A stretch of 64,000 nucleotides of DNA from Lytechinus pictus (Eukaryota > Echinodermata > Echinoidea > Temnopleuroida > Toxopneustidae), in NCBI RefSeq assembly GCF_037042905.1, contig NC_087258.1, forward strand, positions 11,893,501-11,957,500, in the 5' to 3' direction. Positions 1 to 11,770 of this stretch are shown piece after piece. The translations under genes and the position numbers were made by a program. Position 1 is the stretch's first letter, and the number at the start of each line of letters is the position of its first letter. The notes under the pieces were generated by a model, which worked only from the letters and a program-made list of their open reading frames with translations, was not told the DNA's origin and made no database searches.

Positions 1-74
1 GCATCACGCGACATTCTCTATTTTAGAAAGTGATGCAACATTCTCTATATTACTAGTATCATGTCTATTCTGGG

Positions 75-302
75 CATTGGCGGCGGAAGCCAAAAATTTT
101 AGGGGGACCACCAAAATTTTTTGACAAGCAAAAAAAAAAGGTATCAACCAAAACTTGTAGGGGGACGCAGGAAACAAAATTGACAAGCCAAAAAAAAAAG
201 TTATCAACAAAAAATTTAGGGGGGATCGTCCTCCCACCTCAAATTTAGGGGGGGACACGTCCCCCCCCCCCCGTCCCCCCCCCCCGGTTTCCGCCGCCTA
301 TG
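75..302. mobile_element. Short non-autonomous hAT-like element (MITE), 228 bp
   Basis: Terminal inverted repeats CATTGGCGGCGGAAGCC (left) and, on the complementary strand of the right end, CATAGGCGGCGGAAACC. It is flanked by a perfect 8-bp direct repeat ATTCTGGG at 67-74 and 303-310, the duplication size typical of hAT transposons. The inside is A/T-rich with long G and C runs and no coding capacity. A relative lies at 7636-7866. The hAT assignment is inferred from duplication length and short TIRs; no transposase is present. Confidence 0.8.
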
Positions 303-387
303 ATTCTGGGATAAGTGGTGAGGGGGTGGAGTAGTGAATTGAGCGAAAAAGGAAGAAGAAATGCAAGAGAGAGCGAAATAGAGTAGG

Positions 388-1919
388 CAGTGGCGTAACA
401 GGCGGGGGGGGGGGCAGGGGGGGCAAGCTGTCCCCCCTGGCAGAGCTCACCGGGAAAATAAAAAAAAACGGGAAAAAGAAAAAAAGGGGGAAGAAAGGGA
501 AAAGGAAGAAAAAAAAGGGGGAAAGGGGAAGGGAAAAGAAAACTAAGAAAAAACATAAAAAAGGGAAAACGGAAAGATAACGGGAAAAGGAAAGAAAGAA
601 GAACAAGTGAGAAAGAACAATTCTCCCCGATATACAAATACATTAGCATGATTAGTAAGACAGGGAATAAATTAAAGATGACAAAGACGCAAACAAAAGC
701 GGGAAATAAAGGCAGAATGAAATTAGCCAAAATCTAAAAAATTTGAAAATAAAGAATAGGGACAAGATAACGAACACTACCGGGCTGCCGAGGATTGAGA
801 TAACGAGCGGGAAGAAAAATGGATGGTATATAATAAGCATAATATCATATGAAATTCTATCATAAACTTGCTAAATCTCCAAAGGCTCTGTCCAAGAGTC
901 AAGACCACGCGCAGTGGGGGCTCTTCATCTGTAACCTTTAATGGGTTCTATAACGGGCCCCTATATGGACTCTTCCTGCATCAAGCGTTACGTTGAAGCA
1001 CTGGCGTACCGGGGGTGGTTCCACAGCCAAGGGGAAATAAAAGAAAATAAAGGAGGCAGCGAAATGAGATGAATGAAAAAAAATATATGACATGATACTT
1101 GCTATATAATTATGTAAAAAGCTATCACATAATAAGAATTTCATTTTAACAGGCCATTTTTTTCTGGCTCGCTTCGCTCGCTGGCGACTTTTAACAAATT
1201 TTCCCACATTTGCTATGGTGTGCCCCTCACAATATTTGGATGATTACGATACACAACTGCATTGAATTTATGTGTTGTGTGAAAGCTATATAAATATATA
1301 CGCAATTTGATTAAAATAAGTGGCCATCTGTAAGGTTTAAAATGGCTTTGCCCTGGACCCCACCCATAAAGCACTGTTATATGATGAGTTTGGACCATGG
1401 CCTCTAAAAGTTCTACAACCAATTTAAAAAAAATGAGGAAAGAAAGGAAAGTGTATGATATTTTTCTGAATATCTGGTTAAAATCTATCTTCATGTTAGA
1501 TTCTCATGAAAAGGTGATTTTTTTTTATCTCGCTCGCTCGGGACCTATATTAAGCTACTTCTTGCCACAAGCGCCATACTCGGCCCCCTCGAGCATATAG
1601 AGCTTCGCCCTGATGCTCACAATCATAACAAAAATCCTGTTCACCGTGGCGTACAAAAAAAGAGAGAAAAAAGGAAAGGGAGGAGGGTGAAATATGATAT
1701 CATCTTTTAACATTATGTCAAAATCTATCGCAAAAATGTCAAAATTTTTTGCTCGCTCGCTCGCTTATATATATATATATATATATATATATTTGCCCGA
1801 TACGCCATATCGTCCCCTCAAATTTTTTGCCTTATGACGCCATTGCCTGTTCCATGATATGACCGGGAAATTTTTGGCTCTTGCCCCCCCCCTGGCCACC
1901 GACCCCTGTTACGCCGCTG
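388..1919. mobile_element. Non-autonomous hAT-like element, 1.53 kb
   Basis: The left end CAGTGGCGTAACAGG pairs with the right end CAGCGGCGTAACAGG (complementary strand). Exact 8-bp direct repeats AGAGTAGG sit at 380-387 and 1920-1927. The interior holds G/C homopolymer runs near both ends, purine-rich low-complexity DNA, several GCTCGCTCGC-type stretches and a short (AT)n. The open frames inside are low-complexity and match no protein I recognise, so the element is judged non-autonomous. A sequence at about 1003 (ACTGGCGTACC) hints at a further nested element whose partner end I could not find. Confidence 0.78.
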
Positions 1920-1927
1920 AGAGTAGG

Positions 1928-2614
1928 AAGAGAAACGGAGAGAGGTATGGTAGTATAATTTGAAATGAAATAAAAGTAGACAGATAACTGTATAGTAATA
2001 TGCTTCGTCGGTATCAAATGGAAATGTAATTTCCCTATTACAGGCCTATATAGGAAATGGATCCCAAATGAATGCCGTCGATACTGACAAGAAAGGTGGC
2101 GTGTTTTTACGACCATTTCAAATTTTATATAAAAAGTATAGCCCTTTACGATTTTTATATCGTGAAAATTAGAGACAAAAAGAAGAGAGTGAGTGACATC
2201 ATCATCTCCTTCAATTACGTATTGACCTACTATAAGAGAAAAAAAAAACAGTCCCGGAAAACATTTGTGAAAAGGTTTTTCCCCTTTCCGTTATATGAAA
2301 AGGATTGGTTTGATGCCTCCCTGGACACGTGTTCTCATAACTCATTTTACATCGGATTTTTATGAAAATTCAAATGTTATCCTTCTTTCATTTTCTTTAG
2401 TTATTCATATACCTTGTTGCTTGGATGAACTTGGGTACTCTTGGGTATTGGAGGTTTGCAAGAAACAGTACAGAGATGTTTACCAAGGTGTCTGAACGGG
2501 AAAACTCTTACTGAATATCAAACTAATATTTGCCCAATTTTTCAAGTGTTGAAGTTCTCAGAAAATAGTATAGGCTTGTACGGCATCTGTCTGTCATGTA
2601 GCCTACTGGCTAAA
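1928..2614. other. Non-coding interval, nothing recognised
   Basis: AT-rich sequence with short stop-interrupted frames only. No repeat structure, splice-like exon or RNA gene was recognised between the 1.5-kb transposon and the hairpin at 2.62 kb. Confidence 0.5.
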
Positions 2615-2620
2615 AAAAAA

Positions 2621-2710
2621 ATATATTTTTGGTGCCTCTCAAGGCGGAGGAGGGGGGGTGCACGCCCGGCCAGTGCACCCCCCCCCCCTTGAGAGGCACC
2701 AAAAATATAT
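2621..2710. repeat. Perfect 24-bp-stem hairpin
   Basis: The arm 2621-2644 (beginning ATATATTTTTGGTGCC) is the exact reverse complement of 2687-2710. The loop of about 42 nt contains a G run, GCCCGGCC and a C run that can extend the stem with mismatches. The structure is small, GC-capped and flanked by A and T runs. It could be a MITE remnant or an extrusion-prone palindrome. No product is suggested. Confidence 0.75.
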
Positions 2711-3271
2711 TTGATTTTTTTTTTTTGGAATATGTTATGCATATGTCAGTGAGGACCTGTTTTGTTTTGCTTGCTTTTTTCTTTGGGGGGGGGGGGGGGT
2801 TGGTTTACAAATCTTCCTGTACAAAATGCCCGTCCCTTTAGGAAAATCCTGGATTCGTCCCTGGTTTAATTTCTGCCTCTTTGCAAAATTGTTGCTCGGT
2901 TGCATCCAATTTTTATTTCTAATATTTGCTTTCATCTACTCTTCGAAATTCAGTTTGATTTACAATTCCCTATGATATTTCTATTGTATACGTAAAAAAA
3001 ACTCGAAAATTCTAAGAACTGTTCAAGTTTTATTCTGAATCAAGATCCTATCACACATGTTATGTGTTTATACAGGAAACATTTAATCTGTTATTTTTTA
3101 ATCTTATATCACTTTCCGTTCTCTCTATCATGTTTATATACGGCTCATGAATCCTCTGTCTACGAAACTACGAATCTGTTTGTTTTTTCAGTAGTACATA
3201 TGTGTGAATCGTTATTCACTGTGATTTCCGAAGTCTATTTCAAGATCTCATTATATCGATTCAATCTCTAT

Positions 3272-3562
3272 GGGCCTTTTCACACGTGAATCTTGAATCA
3301 TCATTGTAATGATGATTACAATTCGTCATTAGAATCATCGGACCTTTCACACGCTCACTCGAAAACTGTGATTTGAATGGAATGGAACTGGAATTCACCT
3401 CCGGCACGTCCGGAGTGGAATTTGAATTCGTGAGTGTGTTTAGCGTTCGTGACTCTAATCGTGTTTTACTTTGGTTTCACAGGTGCTAAAAATTCGTCAT
3501 TAGCCTTTTTTTCACTGGAATCACCATTCAAATTACTATTCTTTGAACCGTGTGAAAGGGCG
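3272..3562 (-). mobile_element. MITE family A, copy 1 (internally deleted)
   Basis: The ends read GGCCTTTTCACACG (left) and CGCCCTTTCACACGG (right, complementary strand). The body is the reverse complement of the copies at 7872-8335 and 20666-20819 plus 28852-29117, sharing the CACGAATTCAAATT and GAATTCCAG blocks, but it lacks about 200 bp of their centre. At 3399-3415 the CTCCGGAG site found intact in copy 2 is replaced by a 17-bp near-palindrome. Superfamily not assigned, as I could not settle the target duplication. Confidence 0.7.
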
Positions 3563-3729
3563 GTAAATATCCTCAAATCTCAACTGCGTACAATTATAGT
3601 CATTTTTTCTTGAGTCTACATAGGTAAGAAGAAAATGATCAAGTTGGTTAACTTCTTTAACCTCCATCTGCTCATATTTACTTGAACTTGCCTATAAAGT
3701 GTGCATTATACTTTAGAAAATTGACCATA

Positions 3730-3968
3730 CACTGCAAAAACTGTGGTGTTAACCGGTGTACATAGAGGACCACACCAGTTATTTTACACTGGTGTTAAAT
3801 TGACAGTGTTATTTTTACACCTATAGGTGTTATTGCAACACCATTGGTTGTTACATTTACACTATTTGGTTTTATGGTAAATCTCGAGGGTGTAATTTTA
3901 ACACCTTAGGGTGTGGTCCTCTATTAACACCAACTGGAGTTAGTTTTAACACCACAGTTTTTACAGTG
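3730..3968. mobile_element. Inverted-repeat MITE with CACTGYAAAAAC ends
   Basis: The left end CACTGCAAAAACTGTGGTG and the right end CACTGTAAAAACTGTGGTG (complementary strand) are near-identical. The interior contains many GGTGTTA / TAACACC repeats in both orientations. Partial relatives occur around 27.83-27.88 kb, 36.0-36.1 kb and 50.49-50.59 kb. Non-coding. Confidence 0.7.
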
Positions 3969-4567
3969 AAAGCGGTCAAATCGATCGTCAAAGGTAGGCA
4001 AACCAATGGTGTTTTATAAACCGAGTTCCAAAAAGAAACTGATCAAAAACTTCACAAGGGCACTGCACAAATTCCAGTTAGTCAAAATGAACAATATTTT
4101 TTACAAAGGCTAGCTTCAGCAACCTTTAGAGATTGGTTTAATCACAGAGAGGCTATATAGACCCTAACATGAATTGGTTTCAAAATTCAAAGTCACAAAA
4201 TGTAAAAAAAAAAATAACAGTGAAAATGAGATGGGATTAAACCAACTTCTCAGTTTATTACACATGTCGTACAAGACCATGGGTCAGATGCATAAAAAGT
4301 AGCAATTGCTTTTTCTAGGCTCTTGCTTGATTCCGTATGCATAAAAATAAGCGAGCAAATGCTTTTGCAAGTAAGTTCAAGCAATCGCTAACCCAACTGA
4401 CTGCTAGCTAAAGCGTATGCATAAAGCGAATATTCTACATTCAAGCACTTGCTAGGGTTTTTTTTTTCAAGCTCCGTCAGAGCAGCTTGAACGTTTGCTT
4501 GATCAGGGCGTTCGCGGTTTTTAATCATGTTTATGCACCTGAGAGAGAACCCCAAGGTGTACAGTAG

Positions 4568-5400
<833 letters not shown>

Positions 5401-5578
5401 TACAGTAGCCTACATGTACTTCTTTTTTTCCTAATAAGTGCTTATCAAATGCCAAATATATTAATTTATCAAAAATAAATAAGTTAGTTTGACACCACGT
5501 CTGAGGAAAAGATGTTAGATACCGCCATACCTTTGCGTCCGAGTCCTGCCTTTTCTGTGAGTCGTGTTCGCACCAGCG

Positions 5579-6774
5579 CACAGTGGGCCAGAATGAGTTG
5601 AAAGTGCGCCAAAATTATATTCCGTGTTATATTTTTACTTTAACTAGTTGATTACGGGTAATTTTGGGGTTACAATCGACTGAATATATGACGTCACTTT
5701 GATACCAAATTTTGATCGGCTACTTAAAACCTATCTGTGAAAAGAATTACGCTAAACAATTTGCAGTATATAAACTTTGTGTTATGTGTTACTTTAAGAT
5801 TGACCAGTGTGAATGTTGGTTTATGCTTCTCACATGCCTAAAAAGTGTGTATGAGATCCTGAAAATAATTTTATGGCATCCAAATGATCATTAGATTAAA
5901 AAAATACTTAAAAATCTGAAAAATATTAACCGTGCTTTATCAAGCGGTGTAGACTTGGGTAAAACGCAGAGTATATAAGACCACGAATGTTTTACTGTGA
6001 GGAGGGTTTTTGTCCGAAATTATTCTACAAGTAAAACTTTTATCTCTGGAAGAGGGCGGGTAGCCCTAATATGCGTTATCAACCTTTATTTTGTTTGCAT
6101 TCTGCCCGGAATTCATGTCTTTTTCATGGAATGGAAGGGGAATCGTCCTCGCCGTGCAAAAATGAACGGCAATGTACACCCCACACGGTGCGCTGCGATG
6201 ACTGCGCGGTATAGAAATGACCGTTTTTTAACACGTTTTGGGGGTGTTGTGTCAAGTAAAATCGGCTCTAACATAAAAACGGGCAGCTAATTTTGGTATC
6301 GACTTAAAGCTTAGACATCTGGCAAAATGATGATGATAGAATTTAAACGAAAATCCACGGAAATCTAAACGTTTCTAATCTAAATGCAAAAAAACATGGA
6401 TTATCCGCCTATTTCGAGGAATAATTATCCTATAAACCTCCTAAAATGTGTCATTTATCTACTTTGAACCCTTTCACACGAAAAAAAGAATATATCAGGA
6501 TTATGTGGGTGCCATTTCAGATTCCTACATGAAAAACCTCCTGTGAAATGGCTTGTTTTTCAACTAAGTTGTCATATACGCTGCATTTCGCAAAATTTCA
6601 TATTTTACGATTTGAGGTAGGAAATTAACAACCTTTATACAAATTCCCGAATGAAATATTTTGCTGAAGTATTCTCCAAAGTGTTGTCTTTCAGCTGGGC
6701 ATGACAAAAATTAAAAATCTGAAATTGCCCAAAATTACTTTTGGCGCACTTTTGTTTCGCCCCGGCCCACTGTG
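5579..6774. mobile_element. Transib/RAG-like non-autonomous element with RSS-like ends
   Basis: Both termini read CACAGTGGGCC inward. On each side the heptamer CACAGTG is followed by exactly 23 bp and then CCAAAATTA (left, 5609-5617) or CCAAAAGTA (right, complementary strand). The shared block AAAGTGCGCCAAAA straddles that point. The element is flanked by the 5-bp repeat CAGCG at 5574-5578 and 6775-6779. Established knowledge: Transib and RAG-family transposons have CACNNTG-type heptamers, 5-bp GC-rich duplications and 23-bp-type spacers, and CACAGTG is the vertebrate RSS heptamer. There is no transposase, only short unrecognised frames, so any activity would need a source in trans. Alternative: a hAT-like group with 5-bp duplications. 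Confidence 0.6.
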
Positions 6775-6988
6775 CAGCGTGACGTCGCTATTGTTCAAAC
6801 CGCTAGCAATTGCTTTCTGAAGGCAAGAAAAAGTTCAAGCACTAGCAAAGGGTTATGCATATGAAATAAAGCAATTATTTGCTGAAGCATGATCTTTTGC
6901 TTTGCTTGTGCTTAAAGCAATGGCTTGCCAGCAATTGCTACTTTTTATGCATCTGACCCATTGTTTAGAGATTGGCTCAAGCATAGGG

Positions 6989-7241
6989 AAGCTACAGAAA
7001 ATTAACATCAAACTTGTAAATGACTGGAACAATCACACACCGACACACAAAGCCCCTGGGGATGTCCAGGTAAGCGGGGGATAATCTGAACACGGTACGG
7101 GTCTGCGTGTATCTCACTCAGCCACACAGAAATTACCTTGTTCATATTATCCCACGCTTACCGGGACATCCCCGGAGATCTGTGTGTGGATGTTGGATTG
7201 TTCCAGTCATTTAAAATTTTGATTTCAAATTCCTGTAGCTT
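6989..7241. repeat. Inverted repeat (hairpin) of ~250 bp
   Basis: The left arm begins AAGCTACAG and contains TGACTGGAACAATC, GATGTCC and GTAAGCG. The right arm contains the complements (CGCTTAC, GGACATCC, GATTGTTCCAGTCA, CTGTAGCTT). The centre is near 7118. It interrupts the right arm of the 3.5-kb long inverted repeat. Probably a foldback MITE; non-coding. Confidence 0.65.
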
Positions 7242-7635
7242 CTTTGTGATCAAGCCAATCATTTAAACATTCCTGTGAAGGACGTGTGCGGTAAACTTGG
7301 AAGTTTGCTAATTCCAATCTTATTTTCCTTTCTCTTTCTTTGAAAATGTTGTAACTTTGGATTCTGAAACCAATTGATGTGAGGGGTATTGGCTCTTTAT
7401 GATCGAGCCAATCTCTTAATTATTGGCATGTGCTTATAGAAAAGATTAATGAAGGTAGCAAGTGTAAAAAGTGTCGTTCATTTTGACTCAGTGGAATTTG
7501 TGCAGTGCCCTTGTAAAGTTTGATAAGTTTCTTTTGGAACCCAGTATATCTTTACTTGAAACTCTCTGTAACTTCAAATTTCAAACCAGCTTATTGAATC
7601 ATGACGAGTCCTTTTGACCTGATTATAAAAGCCGC

Positions 7636-7729
7636 CATAGGCGGCGGAAGCGGGGGGGGGGGGGGGACGCGCCCCCCCTAAATTTTAGGTGGGGGACGGT
7701 CACCCCCTTAAATTTTTTATTCGATAACC

Positions 7730-7760
<31 letters not shown>

Positions 7761-7866
7761 TGTTTGTCAATTTTTTTTTCTGCGTCCCCCCTAAAATTTT
7801 TGGTTGATAACTTTTTTTTTTTTTTTTGTGGTCACCCCCTACAATTGTTGGCTTCCGCCGCCAATG
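7636..7866. mobile_element. hAT-like MITE related to 75-302
   Basis: The ends CATAGGCGGCGGAAGC and CATTGGCGGCGGAAGCC (complementary strand) match the family at 75-302, with the same poly-G/poly-T interior. The flanking 8-mers AAAGCCGC (7628-7635) and CAAGACGC (7867-7874) agree at 6 of 8 positions, consistent with an aged target duplication. It abuts MITE family A copy 2. Confidence 0.7.
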
Positions 7867-7871
7867 CAAGA

Positions 7872-8335
7872 CGCCCTTTCACACGGTTAAAAACTCGTAA
7901 TTTGAATGATGATTCTAATGAAAAATAAGGCTAATGACGATTTTTTTTTTAGCACGTTTGAAACCAAACTAGAACATGATTAGAATCACGATTGCTAATC
8001 ACTATCACGAATTCAAATTCTACTCCGGAGGTGAATTCCAGTCAAATTTTTCTCAAATTACGGTACGAATTTTGCGTGTGTAAACTAAGACTTTACCTCC
8101 AAAACAGCTTTTGGGGCGGAGCTTACGTTACCTTTTTGGGGACCTTTCAAGCACTTCTGTATTTAATACAGTTATTGTCATGCACTCGTCGTAATTTGTT
8201 TTGCGATGCAGTGCTTTGATTTACAAGTCACCAAGGACACATACCGCCTTCGATCGGGAATTCGAGTTTCCGAGTGAGCGTGTGAAAGGTCCGATTTTTC
8301 TCAAGACGAATTGCAATCATCATTACAACGATGCT
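7872..8335 (+). mobile_element. MITE family A, copy 2 (most complete copy)
   Basis: It starts CGCCCTTTCACACGG and ends near the GTGTGAAAGGTCCG block and the following hairpin-like ATTGCAATCATCATTAC. It keeps the central part (GGGGCGGAGCTTACG, CAGTGCTTTGATT) missing in copy 1. The CTCCGGAG site at 8023-8030 is uninterrupted and shows the pre-insertion state of the 8-kb insertion in copy 3. The short frames inside are not conserved between copies. Confidence 0.72.
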
Positions 8336-8923
8336 ATTTATTACCTGTCCATCCAAGACTATCTTCCTCTATACAAGACAAGCTGACCACTAAACTCTTA
8401 CTCTTCCTGCACAAAATCCACATCTCTCGTACCTCTTTTCTCTCTTGAATGTTTAAATCATACTGTATCACCGATACCTATTCAACTCAGAGGGAGGAAG
8501 TTTTTTGTGCTCTTATAACTCTATTTATTCAACAATGCAACAAACAGCTGTAGATCTCCGGGATCAGCGGAGGAAGAAGAAGACAAAGAAGAAGATGATG
8601 ATGATTCAATATTCAAGCGTGAAAGGCTCTATTAGGAATCTTCAATTTTATGGTCGTCAAGTTGAGACAAAAAGTAACATCATTTCACGCACTTTGGTGC
8701 TACTTTATCGATCATTTTTTGTTACTATATGTTTTTACATAATTACATGATTACCAAAAGCTCTTGCTAGCTATATACTTGCCCCTTTGAAAGCTAAAAC
8801 ATGAACTTTGGACATGGATCTACCTTTATCTATAGACATGGTCAAAAATATCAAGCAATTCCTGTTAGTATTCTTGAATAAATATGTGCCATGGCATACA
8901 ACTTTGACACCATGCATACGTTT

Positions 8924-10349
8924 CTAATTCCTTGCAAAACGCATTTTAAATGAATGCTTAACGTCTTTTCTAAAACTGTTGCTGACAAAATAATAGACGA
9001 AGAAGTTGACGATGTGGTTGGTGAGATTGAGATCGACCATAATGTTTATTAATATAACGAGACCGGGACTGTTTCTTGCTATAAAGACAATTGGTCGTTG
9101 GATGATGATAATTACTGTCTGTGGAATCCAAGTGACAAAAAAGAACATAGTTACAATGAGGAGCATTCGAGTTGTTTTCCGTCCGTGATCAGATTCATGC
9201 TTTCGTTGAAATGGACCATGTCGCTTTAAGAGAGCTCCTTTGGAATGCTTTGGAGCCAAAGCCGATTGTTGATGTGGTGTCCCGATAGTTGGTTTTATAT
9301 GGAGAGGGTTCTGGTGACCTTGAGGTGCTTCAGGTATGGGCGACTCGTTATGCGAATCGGTGAGGTTACTACTTGGATCAGTTGGATGCGATGTAAGGGT
9401 TTTACTAACTGAACTTTCTCCACTGCATGCGTACATCATGTACATACGAACTCTGTGGGTTCGATTGAGAGGTGGTGACCATTCCGCTAAAGCCTTTTCT
9501 TTCTGCAACATGTTTGGAAGTGTCACCAACCGTTGAGCGAGACTCATGGGTAATCTTACCGTTCTCGTTTGAACTGATGGTGGCCAATGGGAGAATATTA
9601 CCCACAAGTTCAGCGTGGATCTTTGCTCTCTTTCGGAGAAAGTTGAATATGAAAGAATAAAGAAGCGCCGTTGTGATAATGGACACACCAAAAGATGCAA
9701 AATACACTCCCCTTAACATGTTTAAGGCAAGACTGAGGATGGAGTCAGTTTTGCCGTAGAAACCGACTGTGCAATATTTCCCTATTCCGTCCAAAAATAT
9801 GACTTTGGTGAAAACAGCGAGAACGGGGAATACCCCAGTGCCGACGATAATACATAAAATAGACAAGGCTGCTGCCATGCGAACCGTCATTCTGCGTCGC
9901 AAAGGATAACACACTGTTAGATAACGGTCGATGCTTATTAAAGTAGTGAGGTATAGTGAAGCAAAAGAAAATATATGTTCTACCAGGGACGACAACCGAC
10001 ATAAACCAATTGCTATAAGTTGCGGGAAACAGTTTTCAATTATGAAAACAGGCGTAAATGCGCAAGCGATAAAGTCAACTAAGGCTTGACCCATGATGAA
10101 GATATCCGTGCTTGTCTTTCTTTTCTTCCACCCATAAGCTTGGAATATGATGGCATTGCCAGGAAGTCCAAGGGCCAACAACACTATGTAATAGATTAAA
10201 CTTATAACAAAGCTATTGGTGTTGCCTTCATCGTCTGTCTCATAATCGGAATAGTTCGATGTCGTCTCCATCACTATCATCCAAGCATCATTCGTTAAAA
10301 GCGTATTGCGAATCTTTTCGAGATTGATCTTTCCACCTTTTTTCTGCAC
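8924..10349 (-). pseudogene. Rhodopsin-class GPCR, paralogue 1, frameshifted in intracellular loop 3
   Basis: Class A (rhodopsin-like) seven-helix receptor at the plasma membrane; ligand unknown. The upstream frame (9405-10349) encodes helices 1-5: GN at residues 64-65, helix-2 Asp 92, Cys 117 before helix 3, DRY at 141-143, Cys 193 in extracellular loop 2, then RKRAKIH after helix 5. It then runs into a stop in loop 3. Helices 6 and 7 (HGRKTTRMLL, FFFVTWIP, NFFVYY) continue in the next frame, which is open from 9700 to 8924. Dropping one base somewhere in about 9405-9600 would join the frames. The other two paralogues are open here. It is either a pseudogene, an allele-level or sequencing indel, or (less likely) spliced. 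The start could also be the Met at 10271, closer to helix 1. NPxxY is changed to NFFVY as in its paralogues. Confidence 0.85.
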
Positions 10350-10884
10350 GGTCTAGCTCAATCCGACAACTTCAAAAGATCCCCCGAACACGAAAGTCGT
10401 AAATTCCCTTTTTTAACAATTTAAAAAGGTAACAATTATTTTAGTCATATGATTAATTATACTGGAAGTCGAGTGAGGGATAGCCTAACGATCGAAGGAG
10501 GGAAGAATAGTCAATATTGTAAACTCAAAGCAATGGTAAAAGGGAGATGGTGTACGACCTTATCTAAGTCTCAGTACCTTGTCGAGAATTTGGAGGAAGA
10601 AGTGCACGAGAACCGATGGAATATGAGCCTACACAAAAAGAGAACGTTGGTGAAAGTAATTTAAGGCAACATCAGCATTTCAGCTCCACCGCAATTGTAT
10701 TATCATAATAACCATCACTCTTGCGAATGTCAGTGAAGTAACTGTTCAATTCAGAGCTAGCGGCGTCGCTGACAACGTACCCTGATTGTAGTTGAATCAC
10801 GCTTTGCCTTCTGACATCATTCATGTGCATTTTTTTTAAATAATCTGCTTGAGGATGTTGAGAGTAATGCCAAAGTGACAGGAT

Positions 10885-11770
10885 ATGGATAACAGATAGA
10901 CATCGATGATCAAGATGATTAAAACCAGGGGTAGTGATGAGGTCTGTAAGTGTCTTGTCGAGACTCTTGGCAATTAAAATGCATGAGAGTGCATAAAGGA
11001 GACTATGAAAGGCTTGATAAAAATTATGATAATGGAACATTTTAATAGTTTGATATAATGAAAATTGACAATGATTGGAAGAATACAATTAAGGAGAAGA
11101 GACCGTCAACATTCATAAAATGGAGAATTACAGGGGGATACAGACTTCAACAGACCAATCTGGATATACAGTTATTGTAAAAGTTTATAAAAGCTCCCCC
11201 CAAGTGAATTTCCCCTGAATTACTTACTTACTTACTTCCAGGATACTGCCCAACTCCCCTAAAAGGGGTCAAAGGGCACGGGTAGGATGCGCTGATGGTC
11301 ATTACGCGGAGGTAAGATGCGTTGCTTAGTATTTATTTTGGTTTAACATGTTTAAGTGCATCTGAATTGTTACTTTGAATGTTTCTTTGTCGAGAATTGA
11401 TTTGATTGGGTTTGGTAAGTTGTTCCAGTCAACAACAGAACGTGGTATGAAAGAAAACTTATAACAATTTTTTTGTTGTTGCAATGGGAATAAAACTATA
11501 AGTCGTTAAAGTATATTTTCACGTTTAATCGAATTATTGATCTTGCATTAGACTTGTGTTATCAGAACACGCAAGTATAGGCTACAAAAACAGTGTTACA
11601 TTACCAAGATTACGATGTCATTCATATATACCAAAATATCGGCAATATTATCGAATAGAATATGAAAACATAACAATCACCTTTCGCAGCATAATACAAA
11701 ACTCAATAAAATGAACATTTAGATTCCATCATGGATCTTATATTTTTTTTAATAATAATAATATTCCACA
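10885..11770. repeat. Segmental duplication flank, copy 1 (upstream of GPCR 1)
   Basis: Blocks such as GAAAGGCTTGA, TTTGATATAATGAAAA, CGGCAATATTATCGAATAG and CATAACAATCACC recur in the same order at 20118-20662, upstream of GPCR 3. The two copies differ by small indels and by a roughly 300-bp insertion at 11218-11515. A minus-strand frame of 138 codons (10672-11088) overlaps this region but is broken in the second copy, so it is not called a gene. Confidence 0.75.
11218..11515. mobile_element. ~300-bp insertion present in only one duplicate flank
   Basis: Comparing the two GPCR upstream flanks, the sequence between the AATTTCCC block and the CGTTTAATC block is continuous at about 20408-20425, but in this copy it is separated by about 298 bp. 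The insert starts with (TTAC)n and contains TAAAAGGGGTCAAAGGGCACG. It looks like a retroelement tail or SINE. The family was not recognised. Confidence 0.55.

Noticed and set aside
245..730. Phe-rich 161-codon minus-strand frame
   Set aside because: Translation of purine-rich low-complexity DNA crossing the boundary between two transposons.
5997..6290. 97-codon frame inside the RSS-like element, possibly a transposase fragment
   Set aside because: No similarity to a RAG1-like or Transib catalytic region that I can recognise; too short to call.
10672..11088. 138-codon minus-strand frame upstream of GPCR 1
   Set aside because: The homologous flank upstream of GPCR 3 has stops and indels in the same frame, and no domain is recognisable.
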